Translations under genes and position numbers: made by a program
The notes under the pieces: generated by a model
Seen by the model: only the letters and a program-made list of their open reading frames with translations
Told to the model about the DNA's origin: nothing
The model's database searches: none
Shown: positions 1 through 8,645 of the stretch, piece after piece
Position numbering within the stretch: position 1 is the first letter of the stretch
How the letters are laid out: each line of letters starts with the position of its first letter
DNA from: Chitinophaga pinensis
GTDB taxonomy: Bacteria; Bacteroidota; Bacteroidia; Chitinophagales; Chitinophagaceae
Direction: 5' to 3'
Assembly: GCF_007896845.1 (NCBI RefSeq)
Contig: NZ_VOHS01000001.1
Coordinates: 1-64,000 of the forward strand
DNA: 64,000 bases

Positions 1-121
1 ATGAGTACTTTTCAGGAGTTGATAGATTTAACAGAGGAAATTTTGACTGGTTTTTAAGGTATGACTGGCATTATAACCAGTTATTTATTGTAGGTCTAAT
101 TTTTACTCAAAATTGACTTAT

Positions 122-814
122 TTAGACGCTATCATTTGATAGTATGGAGGTTAGGCTAACAATTATTATAGATAATAAAAAAGATTATTAGGATTCTGAT
201 AATTGATAAAGCTTGTATTATTACGGGATAATTCTGGCAACATCGCCCAAACATCTACACCAAATTCTTCTCTAATCGCCCTTGGATAAGAGACCTGACA
301 GTTGTCATCATAATCAAATTAGTGAAAAATACACTGACAGCTTCCCCGAGATCTTCTATATCAGATTTTTTTCTGTTAATATTTTTTTTCTTTTCTCCGC
401 AACAACAGGTCATCCAACTTTAAAGGCTCACCAAATTAGCGGCTTCGGTATCATTTTCAATTCTTGCAAAGTAATCACCTTGAGATAAGCGATCCTTTCT
501 TCAAAGTCCTCAGAGGTTGGATGTTAAAACAGGTTGAAATTGTCCCATTTATTACTCTTTTCTTTTATTCCATTGGTTTTTTATCAGAAACCAATTAGCA
601 TAATTATCTCCTTCTTTATTCTTAAGGTTTGGATGAAAGATCAATATCTGAAGCATCTGTTCTGCTAATATGTTCATCAGTATAAGCGCAGTAACCTTTT
701 TGCTCTTGAAACAAATAGTCTTTGATCTTTTTGTTGTGATTGGAGTTATTAGGTATATATTTTAAAGTCATCAGCTAAAATCGCCGAATCCTCTATTTTC
801 TTAGCTTTTCTCAT
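122..814 (-). pseudogene. Broken HNH endonuclease (PtuB-like)
   Basis: No single frame is open, but stitching frames on the minus strand gives a coherent HNH-family nuclease. It starts at an ATG at 814 that shares one base with the ATPase's stop (TGATGA). In order the pieces read KKIEDSAILADDFKIY, then PNNSNHNKKIKDYLFQEQ, GYCAYTDEHISRTDAS, FHPNLKNKEGDNYANWF, SNKWDN, HPTSEDFEERIAYLK, GDYFARIENDTEAANLV, KLDDLLL, RKKSDIEDLGE and YPRAIREEFGVDVWAML. At least seven frame changes are needed, mostly single missing bases. One, near 631, removes the expected DH histidine just before FHP. The layout (ATPase followed by an overlapping HNH gene) resembles Septu PtuA/PtuB and other ATPase-HNH defence pairs; that assignment is inference. 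Either the gene has decayed or this stretch is poorly sequenced. The last ~30 codons and the stop are uncertain. Bases 1-121 to its left hold nothing recognised. Confidence 0.7.
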
Positions 815-1018
815 CAAAAGTATTTATCCCCTAACTGTGTTAATTCGCTAAGTAATTCACGTTTCCGTTGTGGTTCTGTTTCCACTTGCAATCTCTTTTT
901 CAGATCAAGATATTGCTGATATGCCCTCTTTGCATAATCGTTATAAAAATCACCCTGAAAATCATTTCTCATATATCATTAGGATCATCACCAATAGGAG
1001 ACTCACCTCTACGAACAG
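814..1018 (-). pseudogene. Out-of-frame C-terminal tail of the AAA ATPase
   Basis: Two more reading blocks continue the ATPase past its apparent stop. The first, YDKNGKIAVRRGESPIGDD followed by PNDI, is in the frame reached by restoring one base near 1041. It stops at TGA next to 972. The second block, 972-814, begins MRNDFQGDFYNDYAKRAYQQ and ends LGDKYF. It is a basic, helical 52-residue tail that could also be read as a small separate ORF starting at ATG 972. As one protein the ATPase would be about 428 residues and would overlap the HNH start by one base, which is the arrangement expected of an intact operon. I prefer the single-protein reading because the join falls in the middle of a continuous-looking sequence (DDPNDI then RNDF). 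Confidence 0.6.
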
Positions 1019-2098
1019 CTATTTTCCCATTTTTGTCATAATATAAATAAACCTCTCTGGTTCAAAAGATGCCGCAATAAAGGGAGAATGAGTAGCTGTG
1101 ATGAATTGCGCATCTGGCGCAAAGTTTTTATAGTGGGAAAACAACTCTACCTGTAAATCAGGAAAAAGTGATCGTTCTGGCTCATCAATCAAAATGATTG
1201 AATCAGAAGTATCAAATTCAAATAATGGGAAAAAAGATAACAATAATCCTTTTGTTCCTGTACTCAAAGAAGAAATCGGGATGACATCGTCTTGAACTTT
1301 TGACTTAATTGGGATTAAGAAATCTGTATTATCAGGGTCAATTTCAAGATTCAATTTCTCCAATATTGGATTAAACAATTCAGAGAACGGCACGAGTGGA
1401 TTTTTATTAATTATCGACCACTTCTGAATTTCCGCGTTTACCTTATTTAAATCCGTTATTTTCCCTTTCCTAATGAGTTCGGTAGCCATTTGCAAGAAAT
1501 TTTTCCGATACTCTAAAATGCGTCTTAAAAGTTTAAACCAAATTCTTTCATCTACATCCTGCGTAAACTCATAAATATATCTGGATCCTATGTATCTTTT
1601 GGTTAAATCAAGGTCGCTTCCCTCTGATAGACCATTGATAATATTAAGGGGGCTTTGATTAAAAATCTGAATGGTTTTATCGGAGATAATTTCTGAACTG
1701 AAGTAAATCAATTTCAGATCCTCATTAATAAGACGTGCAACCGGTCCTCCTCCACTATTACCTATGTTATCAGGATGAATCTCCCTTTCCCCAAAACGAA
1801 TACTATTATCATTTCTCAATAACAAATCCCCCTCCACTAGAGAAAATTCAGAGCTTCCGTTATATGTAAAAGGATGCAGAGTCCACAAACCATTATTAAT
1901 CACCTCAGTTTGCGATAGTTGAAAAATCAGGTTTTTAATTAATTCCAGGAGACTTGTTTTTCCGGTAGCACTCTGTCCAATGAAGCATATTTTATCCAAT
2001 GGCATGCCTGCTTTAGGATGCCCTTCAGGATATGTAAAGTCTAGATTAATATTCTCTAAATGTCTATATGACTCGATGTTGAGCTTTTTAATCTTCAT
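1019..2098 (-). CDS. SMC/ABC-like AAA ATPase (PtuA-like), C-terminus frameshifted
   Basis: The 359-residue open frame holds an ABC/SMC-type ATPase. The N-terminal strand MKIKKLNIESYRHLENINLD is typical of RecF/OLD-like ATPases. The Walker A motif GQSATGKT is at 41-48, a signature-like LSTGTKG lies near 275, Walker B IILIDEPE near 300, and the switch motif ATHSP near 335. Such ATPases sense or hydrolyse nucleotide to control a partner nuclease in defence systems. Here the next gene on the same strand is a broken HNH nuclease. The frame ends early (MTKMGK) because about one base is missing near 1041; the true tail lies at 814-1018. The gene is visibly AT-rich compared with the rest of the window, which suggests transfer. 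An intact ATPase with a dead effector would be non-functional for defence. Alternative: a RecF/OLD-like ATPase of another two-gene system. Confidence 0.75.
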   Translation of the reverse strand: MKIKKLNIESYRHLENINLDFTYPEGHPKAGMPLDKICFIGQSATGKTSLLELIKNLIFQLSQTEVINNGLWTLHPFTYNGSSEFSLVEGDLLLRNDNSIRFGEREIHPDNIGNSGGGPVARLINEDLKLIYFSSEIISDKTIQIFNQSPLNIINGLSEGSDLDLTKRYIGSRYIYEFTQDVDERIWFKLLRRILEYRKNFLQMATELIRKGKITDLNKVNAEIQKWSIINKNPLVPFSELFNPILEKLNLEIDPDNTDFLIPIKSKVQDDVIPISSLSTGTKGLLLSFFPLFEFDTSDSIILIDEPERSLFPDLQVELFSHYKNFAPDAQFITATHSPFIAASFEPERFIYIMTKMGK

Positions 2099-2204
2099 AT
2101 TTCAAAACTAGAATATAGTAGTCTTTGATTAAGATAAGATAAAAGATAATATCCTGAACATTGATTCCAGATTTTCGATGGGGCTTGAATTGAAGTTATA
2201 TAAA

Positions 2205-2239
2205 ACAAAAAAGTCTACAAACATAAAGCTTGTAGACTT
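2205..2239 (-). terminator. Hairpin terminator after tRNA-Asn
   Basis: Perfect 10-bp arms AAGTCTACAA (2211-2220) and TTGTAGACTT (2230-2239). On the minus strand the hairpin is followed by a T-rich run (TTTTTTG), as expected for a factor-independent terminator just downstream of the tRNA 3' end. Confidence 0.75.
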
Positions 2240-2246
2240 TCTTCCG

Positions 2247-2320
2247 CTCCCCCTGCTGGACTTGAACCAGCGACCCTCTGATTAACAGTCAGATGCTCTA
2301 ACCAACTGAGCTAAGGAGGA
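2247..2320 (-). tRNA. tRNA-Asn (GTT anticodon)
   Basis: The 74-nt minus-strand sequence folds as a cloverleaf. The acceptor stem TCCTCCT pairs with AGGGGGA (one T-G wobble) and the discriminator is G. A standard D-loop (AGCTCAGTTGGTTAGAGC) is followed by the anticodon stem-loop CTGACTGTTAATCAG with GTT, then the T-arm with GGTTCAAGTCC. CCA is not encoded. A good promoter lies upstream and a hairpin terminator downstream. Its 3' end faces the AT-rich ATPase/HNH module, so it may be the attachment site of an island. Confidence 0.96.
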
Positions 2321-2343
2321 GTGTTTTCCCCGTTTCGGGATTG

Positions 2344-2373
2344 CAAAGATAGATATTTTCTTATTCTCGCCAA
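2344..2373 (-). promoter_or_regulatory. Promoter of tRNA-Asn
   Basis: Minus-strand -7 element TATCTTTG (2351-2344) with a -33 TTG (2373-2371) and 19 bases between them, matching the Bacteroidota sigma consensus. The predicted start is around 2338, some 18 bases before the tRNA. Confidence 0.8.
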
Positions 2374-2392
2374 ATCTTTTTCAAATTTTCCT

Positions 2393-3998
2393 TTAAAAAT
2401 GATTTACTAAAATTAGAAAACGCTTGTCCAGTGCGGATTCCCGCGTATAAAAATTTATAAACTGTAAGTCCAGACGAGTCACCGGGAACTGTACGAAGGA
2501 TTTTAACTCCTTCACAGCATGGCCCCGGGCGATTAAAGAATCCCTATGCTCTGCCGTAGTAAAAACCAGTGACGGCCCTGCAGGAATCGTATCATATCGC
2601 AGGAGACGGGCATCCAGATAATATTCCATCGCATAGGAGTTCACCCCATAAAAACCGATAGCTCCGCCTTTCAGCTCATTATTTGCATAGAAAGCTGCTG
2701 TACTTCCACTTTGATACCTGAGCACATCCGGATAGAACAGTCCATTCAGAAAAATTCAGCAGAAATCCTGCGATACAGGTACGAAAGAATACACGTGGCA
2801 TTCCTTTCAACGGAAACCACACAAAAATGCCCGTTCCTATCACAATAAGCCCTACAGCCCAAAAATGAATTTCAGGCCTGTAAAGCGCCCATAAAGCGAT
2901 AATAGCAACACCTATGATTCCCATCAGGATATGCTGTGTGATGCGAAACACTTTTTCCTTTACATCATCTACTATATACTTCGCCGTTAAAATGGCGAAG
3001 AAAGGAAAGATGATATTCAGATAGTGAGGTAACTGAAATTTTGACAAAGAGAAAAGCAGGAAAGTAGATAAAGCGGCGCTGATACAATAATACTCAGGAG
3101 CTGCTTTCCTTTTTCTGATAAAGTTGACTATGGCAACATACAGGAATATAGACCACGGGAGAAATGCCCATAACACTGTATGCAGGAAAAATGAAGGATC
3201 ACCATGCCCTTTGATAGGCCCGTTATTCATGAAACGTCCGAACTGACTGTCCCAGAAAAAGAAACGGATACCGGATACGCCAGTCTGTCCGAAAACCATC
3301 TTTTCCGGATGTGCGTCAAACTGCTGATAAAGAGCATATAACTCTGGCGTGATAAAAATACCGATCAGCAACGCCACCACCAGCCAGCGCCAGTGAAAAA
3401 GCTCTTTCCATTGCCGGGTAAAGGTGTACTGACCAATAAATGCAAAGCCTATCGGTACCGATGCAAAAGGTCCTTTCGTCATCACCGCGCAGGCAGCAAA
3501 TAAAGCACCGGGAAGCAATTGCCGTTTGTATAAATGATAGACACTGGCAATGATCAGTCCTGTCAGGTAAGGTTCTGCCCGTACATCCGTACTGGATATA
3601 ACCAGATGTTCAGCTGACAAAAAGATGCATACCGCCCAGAGGGCTACTTTGTCACTATATACCAGCAGGTCTTTGGCAAACTTGTAAGTATAAACCACTC
3701 CCAGCATCAGAAATAAAAATGCCGGTAGCTTATAGGCAAAACTTGTAAATCCAAAAAGCAGATAGGAGAGAGCGGCCATCCAGAAAGGGAAATGCGGCTT
3801 ATCCAGCCAGTCATGTCCGTCAGCCACCAGGTTCAGGTAGTCATGATGCTGTACCATGTGTTTGGCAATACCCGCATAAAGGGCGCCATCAGGTTCCATA
3901 ATTGTAACGGGAAGACCGGTCATATGCATGAATATCAGCAGACCGATCATCATCCGGCAGACTTGTTTCTCTGAGATAGAATAGACTGTCATGCGCAA
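2393..3998 (-). pseudogene. ArnT-like membrane glycosyltransferase, one frameshift
   Basis: Two frames together encode a ~534-residue GT-C glycosyltransferase of the ArnT/PMT type, which moves a sugar from a polyprenyl-phosphate carrier to lipid A or another envelope acceptor. The first frame (3998-2679) has the N-terminal acidic motif EPDGALYAGIAKHM (the ArnT-like E-R/D-Y region), then DKPHFPFW and about ten hydrophobic helices. It runs off frame at LNF near 2753. The second frame (to 2393) continues LNGLFYPDVLRYQSGSTAAF and carries the soluble C-terminal domain. The switch needs one T fewer in the run of five A/T at 2750-2754, so the break is a +1 in a homopolymer. It may be a sequencing error, phase variation or a real mutation. 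No neighbouring lipid A or aminoarabinose genes are seen, so the substrate is unknown. Confidence 0.75.
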
Positions 3999-4061
3999 AA
4001 ATTACAGCACTGCTGGCACTTCCGCAAAACAGAGGGGGCTTTTAATAGAAAATTAACAGGC

Positions 4062-4400
4062 TTACCAGCCGAAAAGGCTTGATTTCTCCAGACCAATATA
4101 AAGTCCGTCCGCCCGTTGCTCCAATGGATAGGTCTTGAGGTAAAACCCTTCCCCGCTGCTATTATAGCCGTTTTTAACACTAAAACGGTACCGGTGCAGG
4201 GGACAAACAACATTACCGGCATCATCCATAAAACCATCCGCCATAATGCCACTTGCATGAGGACATTTGTAGGCGAAGGCAAAGATCTGCTCTTCATATC
4301 TGGTATAGCAGATCTTTTTACCCTGGACCTCCAGGACGCCAATCTCACCTTCCCTTGCGTACAGGTCTGATAAACGATGCCAGTTGTATTGCTTTGCCAT
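4062..4400 (-). CDS. Rieske [2Fe-2S] ferredoxin-like protein
   Basis: A 112-residue single-domain protein with both halves of the Rieske cluster motif: Cys46-Pro-His48 (CPHASG) and Cys66-Pro-Leu-His69 (CPLHRYRF). The spacing suits a small soluble ferredoxin or NirD-like electron carrier. No signal peptide or membrane anchor is present, so it should be cytoplasmic and pass electrons to an unknown partner oxygenase or reductase. It starts 8 bases after the hflX stop on the same strand, so co-transcription is likely. The fit around the cluster is strong; the role is not known. A second minus-strand frame (3989-4348) overlapping it is a shadow. Confidence 0.88.
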   Translation of the reverse strand: MAKQYNWHRLSDLYAREGEIGVLEVQGKKICYTRYEEQIFAFAYKCPHASGIMADGFMDDAGNVVCPLHRYRFSVKNGYNSSGEGFYLKTYPLEQRADGLYIGLEKSSLFGW

Positions 4401-4408
4401 GCTAAGAA

Positions 4409-5599
4409 TTAATAGAAATATTCGCTCTTATAAGGATAACGTACCCTGTACAGCTCCACTACCTTACTAAGGATAGTCGCCCGTAGTTCTTCAACATTTT
4501 TACGCTCCGTTGCAGAAATAAACACACAGTTACCCTGGGTTCTGGTCTGCCAGTTTTCTTTCAGCTGATTCAGAATATCCTGTTTGATATCTTCCGTCAG
4601 CCACTTGTCGAAGGTCTGTTCTTCATACAGGTCCATTTTGTTGAAGACCATGATAATCGGCTTATCAAAGGCCTTCAGTTCCTGCAAAGTACGATTTACC
4701 ACCTCTACCTGATCTTCATATTGAGGATGTGAAACATCCACCACATGCAGCAGAATATCACTTTCTCTCACCTCATCCAGCGTCGATTTGAAGCTTTCAA
4801 CCAGATGGTGGGGTAGTTTGCGGATAAACCCTACAGTATCGCTGAGCAGAAATGCGGTCTGATCAAACACCACCTTTCTGGTGGTCGTATCCAGTGTCGC
4901 AAACAGTTTGTTTTCAGCAAATACCTCGCTCTTACTCATCAGGTTCATTATGGTGCTTTTACCCACGTTGGTATATCCTACGAGGGCTACACGAATGTAT
5001 TCACCACGATCCTTACGCTGGGTAAGTGATTGTTTATCAATCTCAGCCAGTCTTTTTCTGAGCAGGGCCACTTTTTCCTTGATGATACGACGGTCCGTCT
5101 CGATCTCCGTTTCACCGGGACCACGGCTACCGATACCACCTCCCTGTCTTTCCAGGTGACTCCACATACCCTTCAGACGAGGTAGAATATACTGGTACTG
5201 AGCCAGTTCTACCTGTACTTTCGCCTGCGCCGTACGGGCACGGCGGGCAAAGATGTCCAGAATAAGGTCACTACGGTCTATCACCTTCACATTCAGCACT
5301 TTCTCTATGTTAGCTATCTGAGAACCGGTCAGTTCATCGTCAAAAATGACCAGATTGATATTTCTTCCTGCAATGAAATCCCTGATCTCTTCCAGCTTAC
5401 CCTTACCAACAAAGGTCGCCCTATCGGGACGCGCCAGTTTTTGGGTGAACTTTTTTACAGTTATAGCGCCAGCCGTCTCAGCGAGGAAAACCAGCTCGTC
5501 CAGATACTCCTGTACCTGACGGTCTGTCTGCTCCTTGTGGATCACGCCCACAATAACGGCCCGCTCTTCCTGTTGTACAACTTGTTTCTTTTCAATCAA
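4409..5599 (-). CDS. hflX: GTPase HflX
   Basis: A ribosome-associated GTPase that splits or rescues stalled 70S ribosomes under stress. The 396-residue protein has the HflX N-terminal domain (FVGKGKLEEI, residues 64-72), the glycine-rich linker RQGGGIGSRGPGETEIETDR (151-170) that is diagnostic of the family, and a G domain. The G domain shows G1 GYTNVGKS (208-215), G3 DTVGFI near 255 and G4 NKMD near 320. Length is normal. A TAnnTTTG -7 element 20 bases upstream suggests its own promoter and a very short leader. The Rieske gene and perhaps the glycosyltransferase follow on the same strand. Confidence 0.95.
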   Translation of the reverse strand: MIEKKQVVQQEERAVIVGVIHKEQTDRQVQEYLDELVFLAETAGAITVKKFTQKLARPDRATFVGKGKLEEIRDFIAGRNINLVIFDDELTGSQIANIEKVLNVKVIDRSDLILDIFARRARTAQAKVQVELAQYQYILPRLKGMWSHLERQGGGIGSRGPGETEIETDRRIIKEKVALLRKRLAEIDKQSLTQRKDRGEYIRVALVGYTNVGKSTIMNLMSKSEVFAENKLFATLDTTTRKVVFDQTAFLLSDTVGFIRKLPHHLVESFKSTLDEVRESDILLHVVDVSHPQYEDQVEVVNRTLQELKAFDKPIIMVFNKMDLYEEQTFDKWLTEDIKQDILNQLKENWQTRTQGNCVFISATERKNVEELRATILSKVVELYRVRYPYKSEYFY

Positions 5600-5618
5600 A
5601 GTATATAAAAATTTACTG

Positions 5619-5626
5619 CAAAGGTA
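5619..5626 (-). promoter_or_regulatory. -7 element of hflX
   Basis: Minus-strand TACCTTTG fits TAnnTTTG and sits 20 bases before the hflX start codon. No clear TTG at -33 was found. Confidence 0.5.
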
Positions 5627-5683
5627 TGGAATTAGTCCATAGCACTATTTTCCCTACTTTTAGCGTCCAAACAGAATCTGAAC

Positions 5684-7711
5684 ATGCATAAATCACTTTT
5701 GTTAACATCACTTTTTATATCAACTATGGCAGTGGCCCAGCAGAAAATGACGCCCGAGCTGCTCTGGCAATTGGGCCGGGTAAGCGGAGAGGCAATTACG
5801 GCAGACGGGAAGACAGTTATTTACGGCGTATCACGATACAATATCGCCGAAAACAAGAGCGATAAAGACCTCTTTGCCATCCCACTGGCAGGCGGAACCG
5901 CCACCCAGATCACCAAAGAACCGGGAGCCGAAGGAGAGGTGAGTGCCCTCAGCGGACAAAAAATCGCCTATGTTTTCAAAGGACAACGTTGGGAAATGAA
6001 TGCGGATGGCTCCGGCGCAACTCAGATCACCAATGTAGAGGGAGGCCTGCAGAACATGCGCATTTCCCCCGATGGAAAGCATATCCTGTTCTCCAAAGAG
6101 GTGAAACTGAAAAAAATCAGCGGCAGCGACCATTATCCAGACCTGCCGAAATCCAATGTGCAGATCTATGATAACCTGAATTATCGCCACTGGGATACCT
6201 GGGAAGACGGTAACTTTCAACACATCTTCTTCGCCACTTATGAAAATGGTCAGGTCGGTACTCCTGTCGATATCATGGAAGGCGAACTGTATGATAGTCC
6301 GCAGATGCCTTTCGGCGGAGCCGAAGATGTAATCTGGAGCCCGGATGGTAAAAGCATCCTCTATGTGACCAAGAAGAAATTTGGTAAAGATTATGCTACC
6401 AGCACCAACACCAATGTTTATGAATACAATCTTGAAACCCATGCTACCAAAAACCTGTCCGAAGGACTGGCCGGTTACAATGTAGCACCTGCATTCAGCC
6501 CGGATGGTAAATACCTCGCGTGGCTCGGTATGGCAAAAGACGGTTTCGAAGCTGATAAAAATGATATCATCATACTGAACCGTACGACCGGCACCCGCTC
6601 CAATCTCACCAAAGACTGGGATGGCACCGTAGCCTCCATTTCCTGGAGCAAAGACAACAAACAACTCTTCTTCCTTGCTGTGGTAAAAGGTACCGAACAA
6701 CTGCATGAGATCACCCTGCAGAAAGATGTAGCCGCTACCAACGCAAAACACATACGTCAGGTAACTGATGGTGAATTTGATATCAACGGCATCATCGGTC
6801 AGGCAGGCAATACCCTTGTTGTAAGCCGTACTGACATGAACCATGCAGCAGAACTCTTCACCGTACAGCTACCAAAAGGTACCCTTCAGCCGTTGACCAC
6901 CGTCAACAAAGAGGTGTATGATAAAACCGGCATGTGTAAGGTGGAAAAACGCTGGATCAAGACGACAGATAATAAAGACATGCTGGCCTGGGTTATCTTC
7001 CCACCCGATTTCGACCCTGCAAAGAAATATCCAACCCTGTTATATTGCCAGGGTGGACCACAGTCTGCACTGTCCCAGTTCTATTCTTACCGTTGGAACT
7101 TCCAGCTGATGGCTTCTCAGGGATATATCGTTGTGGCACCTAACCGCCGCGGTATGCCAGGTCATGGTGTCGAATGGAACGCTGCTATCAGTAAGGACTG
7201 GGGCGGACAGCCAATCCGTGACTACCTGAGCGCTATTGACGCTGTAAGTCAGGAACCATATGTAGACAAAAGCCGTCTCGGTGCAGTAGGCGCCAGCTAT
7301 GGTGGTTACTCCGTTTATATGCTGGCTGGTGTGCATAACAACCGCTTTAAATCATTTATTGCGCATGACGGTCTGTTTGACCTGAAAAGCTGGTATGGCA
7401 CAACCGAAGAACTCTGGTTTGCCAACTGGGACATCGGGGCATATTGGGATCCGGCTAACGCGAAGGTCTATAAAGAATTCAATCCAAGCGAATATGCCAA
7501 CAAATGGAATACACCTATCATGGTTATCCAGGGTGGTACCGACTTCCGTGTAGGCATCGAGCAGGGTTTACAGGCCTTCCAGCTGGCACAGCTAAAAGGT
7601 ATCAAGAGCAAACTGCTCTACTTCCCTGAAGAAAATCACTGGGTGCTGAAAGCGCAAAATGCGCTGGTATGGCAACGTGAGTTCTTCCAGTGGCTGAAAG
7701 AAACACTTTAA
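5684..7711 (+). CDS. S9 family prolyl oligopeptidase-type peptidase
   Basis: A secreted serine peptidase of the DPP/acylaminoacyl-peptidase type, cutting dipeptides or other short units from peptide N-termini in the periplasm. Residues 1-18 (MHKSLLLTSLFISTMAVA) are a signal peptide. Residues ~20-410 are a WD40-like beta-propeller with repeated SPDGK motifs. The C-terminal alpha/beta hydrolase domain has the nucleophile motif GASYGG (536-541, Ser538), Asp620 in GGTDFRV and His652 in ENHW, so the triad is complete. The length of 675 is typical. It stands alone as a transcription unit, with a strong hairpin after the stop. A long antisense frame over its first half is a shadow. Confidence 0.93.
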   Translation: MHKSLLLTSLFISTMAVAQQKMTPELLWQLGRVSGEAITADGKTVIYGVSRYNIAENKSDKDLFAIPLAGGTATQITKEPGAEGEVSALSGQKIAYVFKGQRWEMNADGSGATQITNVEGGLQNMRISPDGKHILFSKEVKLKKISGSDHYPDLPKSNVQIYDNLNYRHWDTWEDGNFQHIFFATYENGQVGTPVDIMEGELYDSPQMPFGGAEDVIWSPDGKSILYVTKKKFGKDYATSTNTNVYEYNLETHATKNLSEGLAGYNVAPAFSPDGKYLAWLGMAKDGFEADKNDIIILNRTTGTRSNLTKDWDGTVASISWSKDNKQLFFLAVVKGTEQLHEITLQKDVAATNAKHIRQVTDGEFDINGIIGQAGNTLVVSRTDMNHAAELFTVQLPKGTLQPLTTVNKEVYDKTGMCKVEKRWIKTTDNKDMLAWVIFPPDFDPAKKYPTLLYCQGGPQSALSQFYSYRWNFQLMASQGYIVVAPNRRGMPGHGVEWNAAISKDWGGQPIRDYLSAIDAVSQEPYVDKSRLGAVGASYGGYSVYMLAGVHNNRFKSFIAHDGLFDLKSWYGTTEELWFANWDIGAYWDPANAKVYKEFNPSEYANKWNTPIMVIQGGTDFRVGIEQGLQAFQLAQLKGIKSKLLYFPEENHWVLKAQNALVWQREFFQWLKETL

Positions 7712-7719
7712 TCAATAAG

Positions 7720-7754
7720 CAGCCTTCAGCGCCGGCAAGCGGCGCTGAAGGCTG
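7720..7754 (+). terminator. 15-bp hairpin after the S9 peptidase
   Basis: Perfect arms CAGCCTTCAGCGCCG and CGGCGCTGAAGGCTG with a GCAAG loop, directly after the stop. There is no T-run behind it, so it may stabilise the mRNA end rather than terminate. Confidence 0.5.
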
Positions 7755-7787
7755 TCTGATCACTTTATATATAAATTCCCCAACGTT

Positions 7788-8567
7788 ATGTTTACCTCTC
7801 TCTTGCTTAACATTCAGGATGGTGTTGCTACAATCACCCTTAATCGTCCGGATGTATACAACGCATTTAATGATCCGCTGAGCTATGAATTACAAGACGC
7901 ACTCAAACAGGTAGAAAAAGATGCTGCCGTAAGGGTAGTAGTATTGACAGGCGCAGGCAAAGCCTTCTGTAGCGGTCAGGACCTCAAAGCTGCTATGAAC
8001 GGTGAAAAGCGTAATCTCAGTGAGTCACTGCATAAACGCTATAACCCTATCATCAGGTCCATCCGTAATATGCCTAAACCTGTCATTTGTCAGCTGAATG
8101 GTGTGGCGGCGGGAGCAGGTTGCTCATTGGCACTGGCTTGCGACATGATCATTGCCAGCGAAAATGCATCAATGGTCGAGATCTTCATAAATATTGCACT
8201 GGTACTGGATTCCGGGTCATCCTACTTTCTCCCACGCACGGTCGGCTATCACAAGGCATTTGAACTGGCGACCAAAGCCAGTAAAATGACCGCCCTTGAT
8301 GCACAACAGCTTGGTTTTATCAATAAAGTAGTTCCTGCTGAAGAGCTGGAAGCAACCGTAAAGGCAGAGGCAGCCTTTTATGCTAACGCACCTACGAAAA
8401 CTATTGCCCTGCTAAAGAAAATGCTGACAAAAGGAATGACGGAAAACCTCGATGCAGTACTCGACTATGAAGCCTATTGCCAGGAAATTGCAGGTAATAC
8501 CGCAGATAACACTGAAGGAGTACAGGCTTTTCTGGAGAAACGTAAACCTGTATTCAAAGGAGCCTGA
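7788..8567 (+). CDS. Enoyl-CoA hydratase/isomerase, PaaG-like
   Basis: A 259-residue crotonase-fold enzyme acting on acyl-CoA in the cytoplasm. The CoA/oxyanion segments CSGQD (61-65) and GVAAGAG (105-111) are present. The active-site region reads LVLDSGSSYFLPR with Asp141, resembling PaaG (2-(1,2-epoxy-1,2-dihydrophenyl)acetyl-CoA isomerase, where the motif is LVPDSGGT). The usual hydratase glutamate pair is not obvious, which favours isomerase over hydratase. No other phenylacetate (paa) genes lie nearby, so a general fatty-acid role is possible. It is followed by a good bidirectional hairpin. The family is certain; the exact substrate is not. Confidence 0.85.
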   Translation: MFTSLLLNIQDGVATITLNRPDVYNAFNDPLSYELQDALKQVEKDAAVRVVVLTGAGKAFCSGQDLKAAMNGEKRNLSESLHKRYNPIIRSIRNMPKPVICQLNGVAAGAGCSLALACDMIIASENASMVEIFINIALVLDSGSSYFLPRTVGYHKAFELATKASKMTALDAQQLGFINKVVPAEELEATVKAEAAFYANAPTKTIALLKKMLTKGMTENLDAVLDYEAYCQEIAGNTADNTEGVQAFLEKRKPVFKGA

Positions 8568-8589
8568 GAATAAAATAGCTTATAAAATC

Positions 8590-8627
8590 AAAAGGGGCTG
8601 TCCGGCATACAGCAGACAGCCCCTTTT
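8590..8627. terminator. Bidirectional terminator
   Basis: Arms AAGGGGCTGTC and GACAGCCCCTT, with A-run and T-run flanks, between the convergent hydratase (+) and beta-barrel (-) genes. It can serve both. Confidence 0.85.
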
Positions 8628-8645
8628 TAATATTATCAGCTCAGC

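Noticed and set aside
1-57. Short open frame MSTFQELIDLTEEILTGF at the left edge
   Set aside because: Only 18 codons with no family resemblance; could be a chance frame or the tail of something outside the window.
282-488. Plus-strand 68-residue frame
   Set aside because: It is antisense to the broken HNH gene, with low-complexity phenylalanine-rich composition.
5831-6844. Long (337-codon) minus-strand frame inside the S9 peptidase gene
   Set aside because: It is a codon-bias shadow: the product has no family resemblance and the sense gene has a full catalytic triad.
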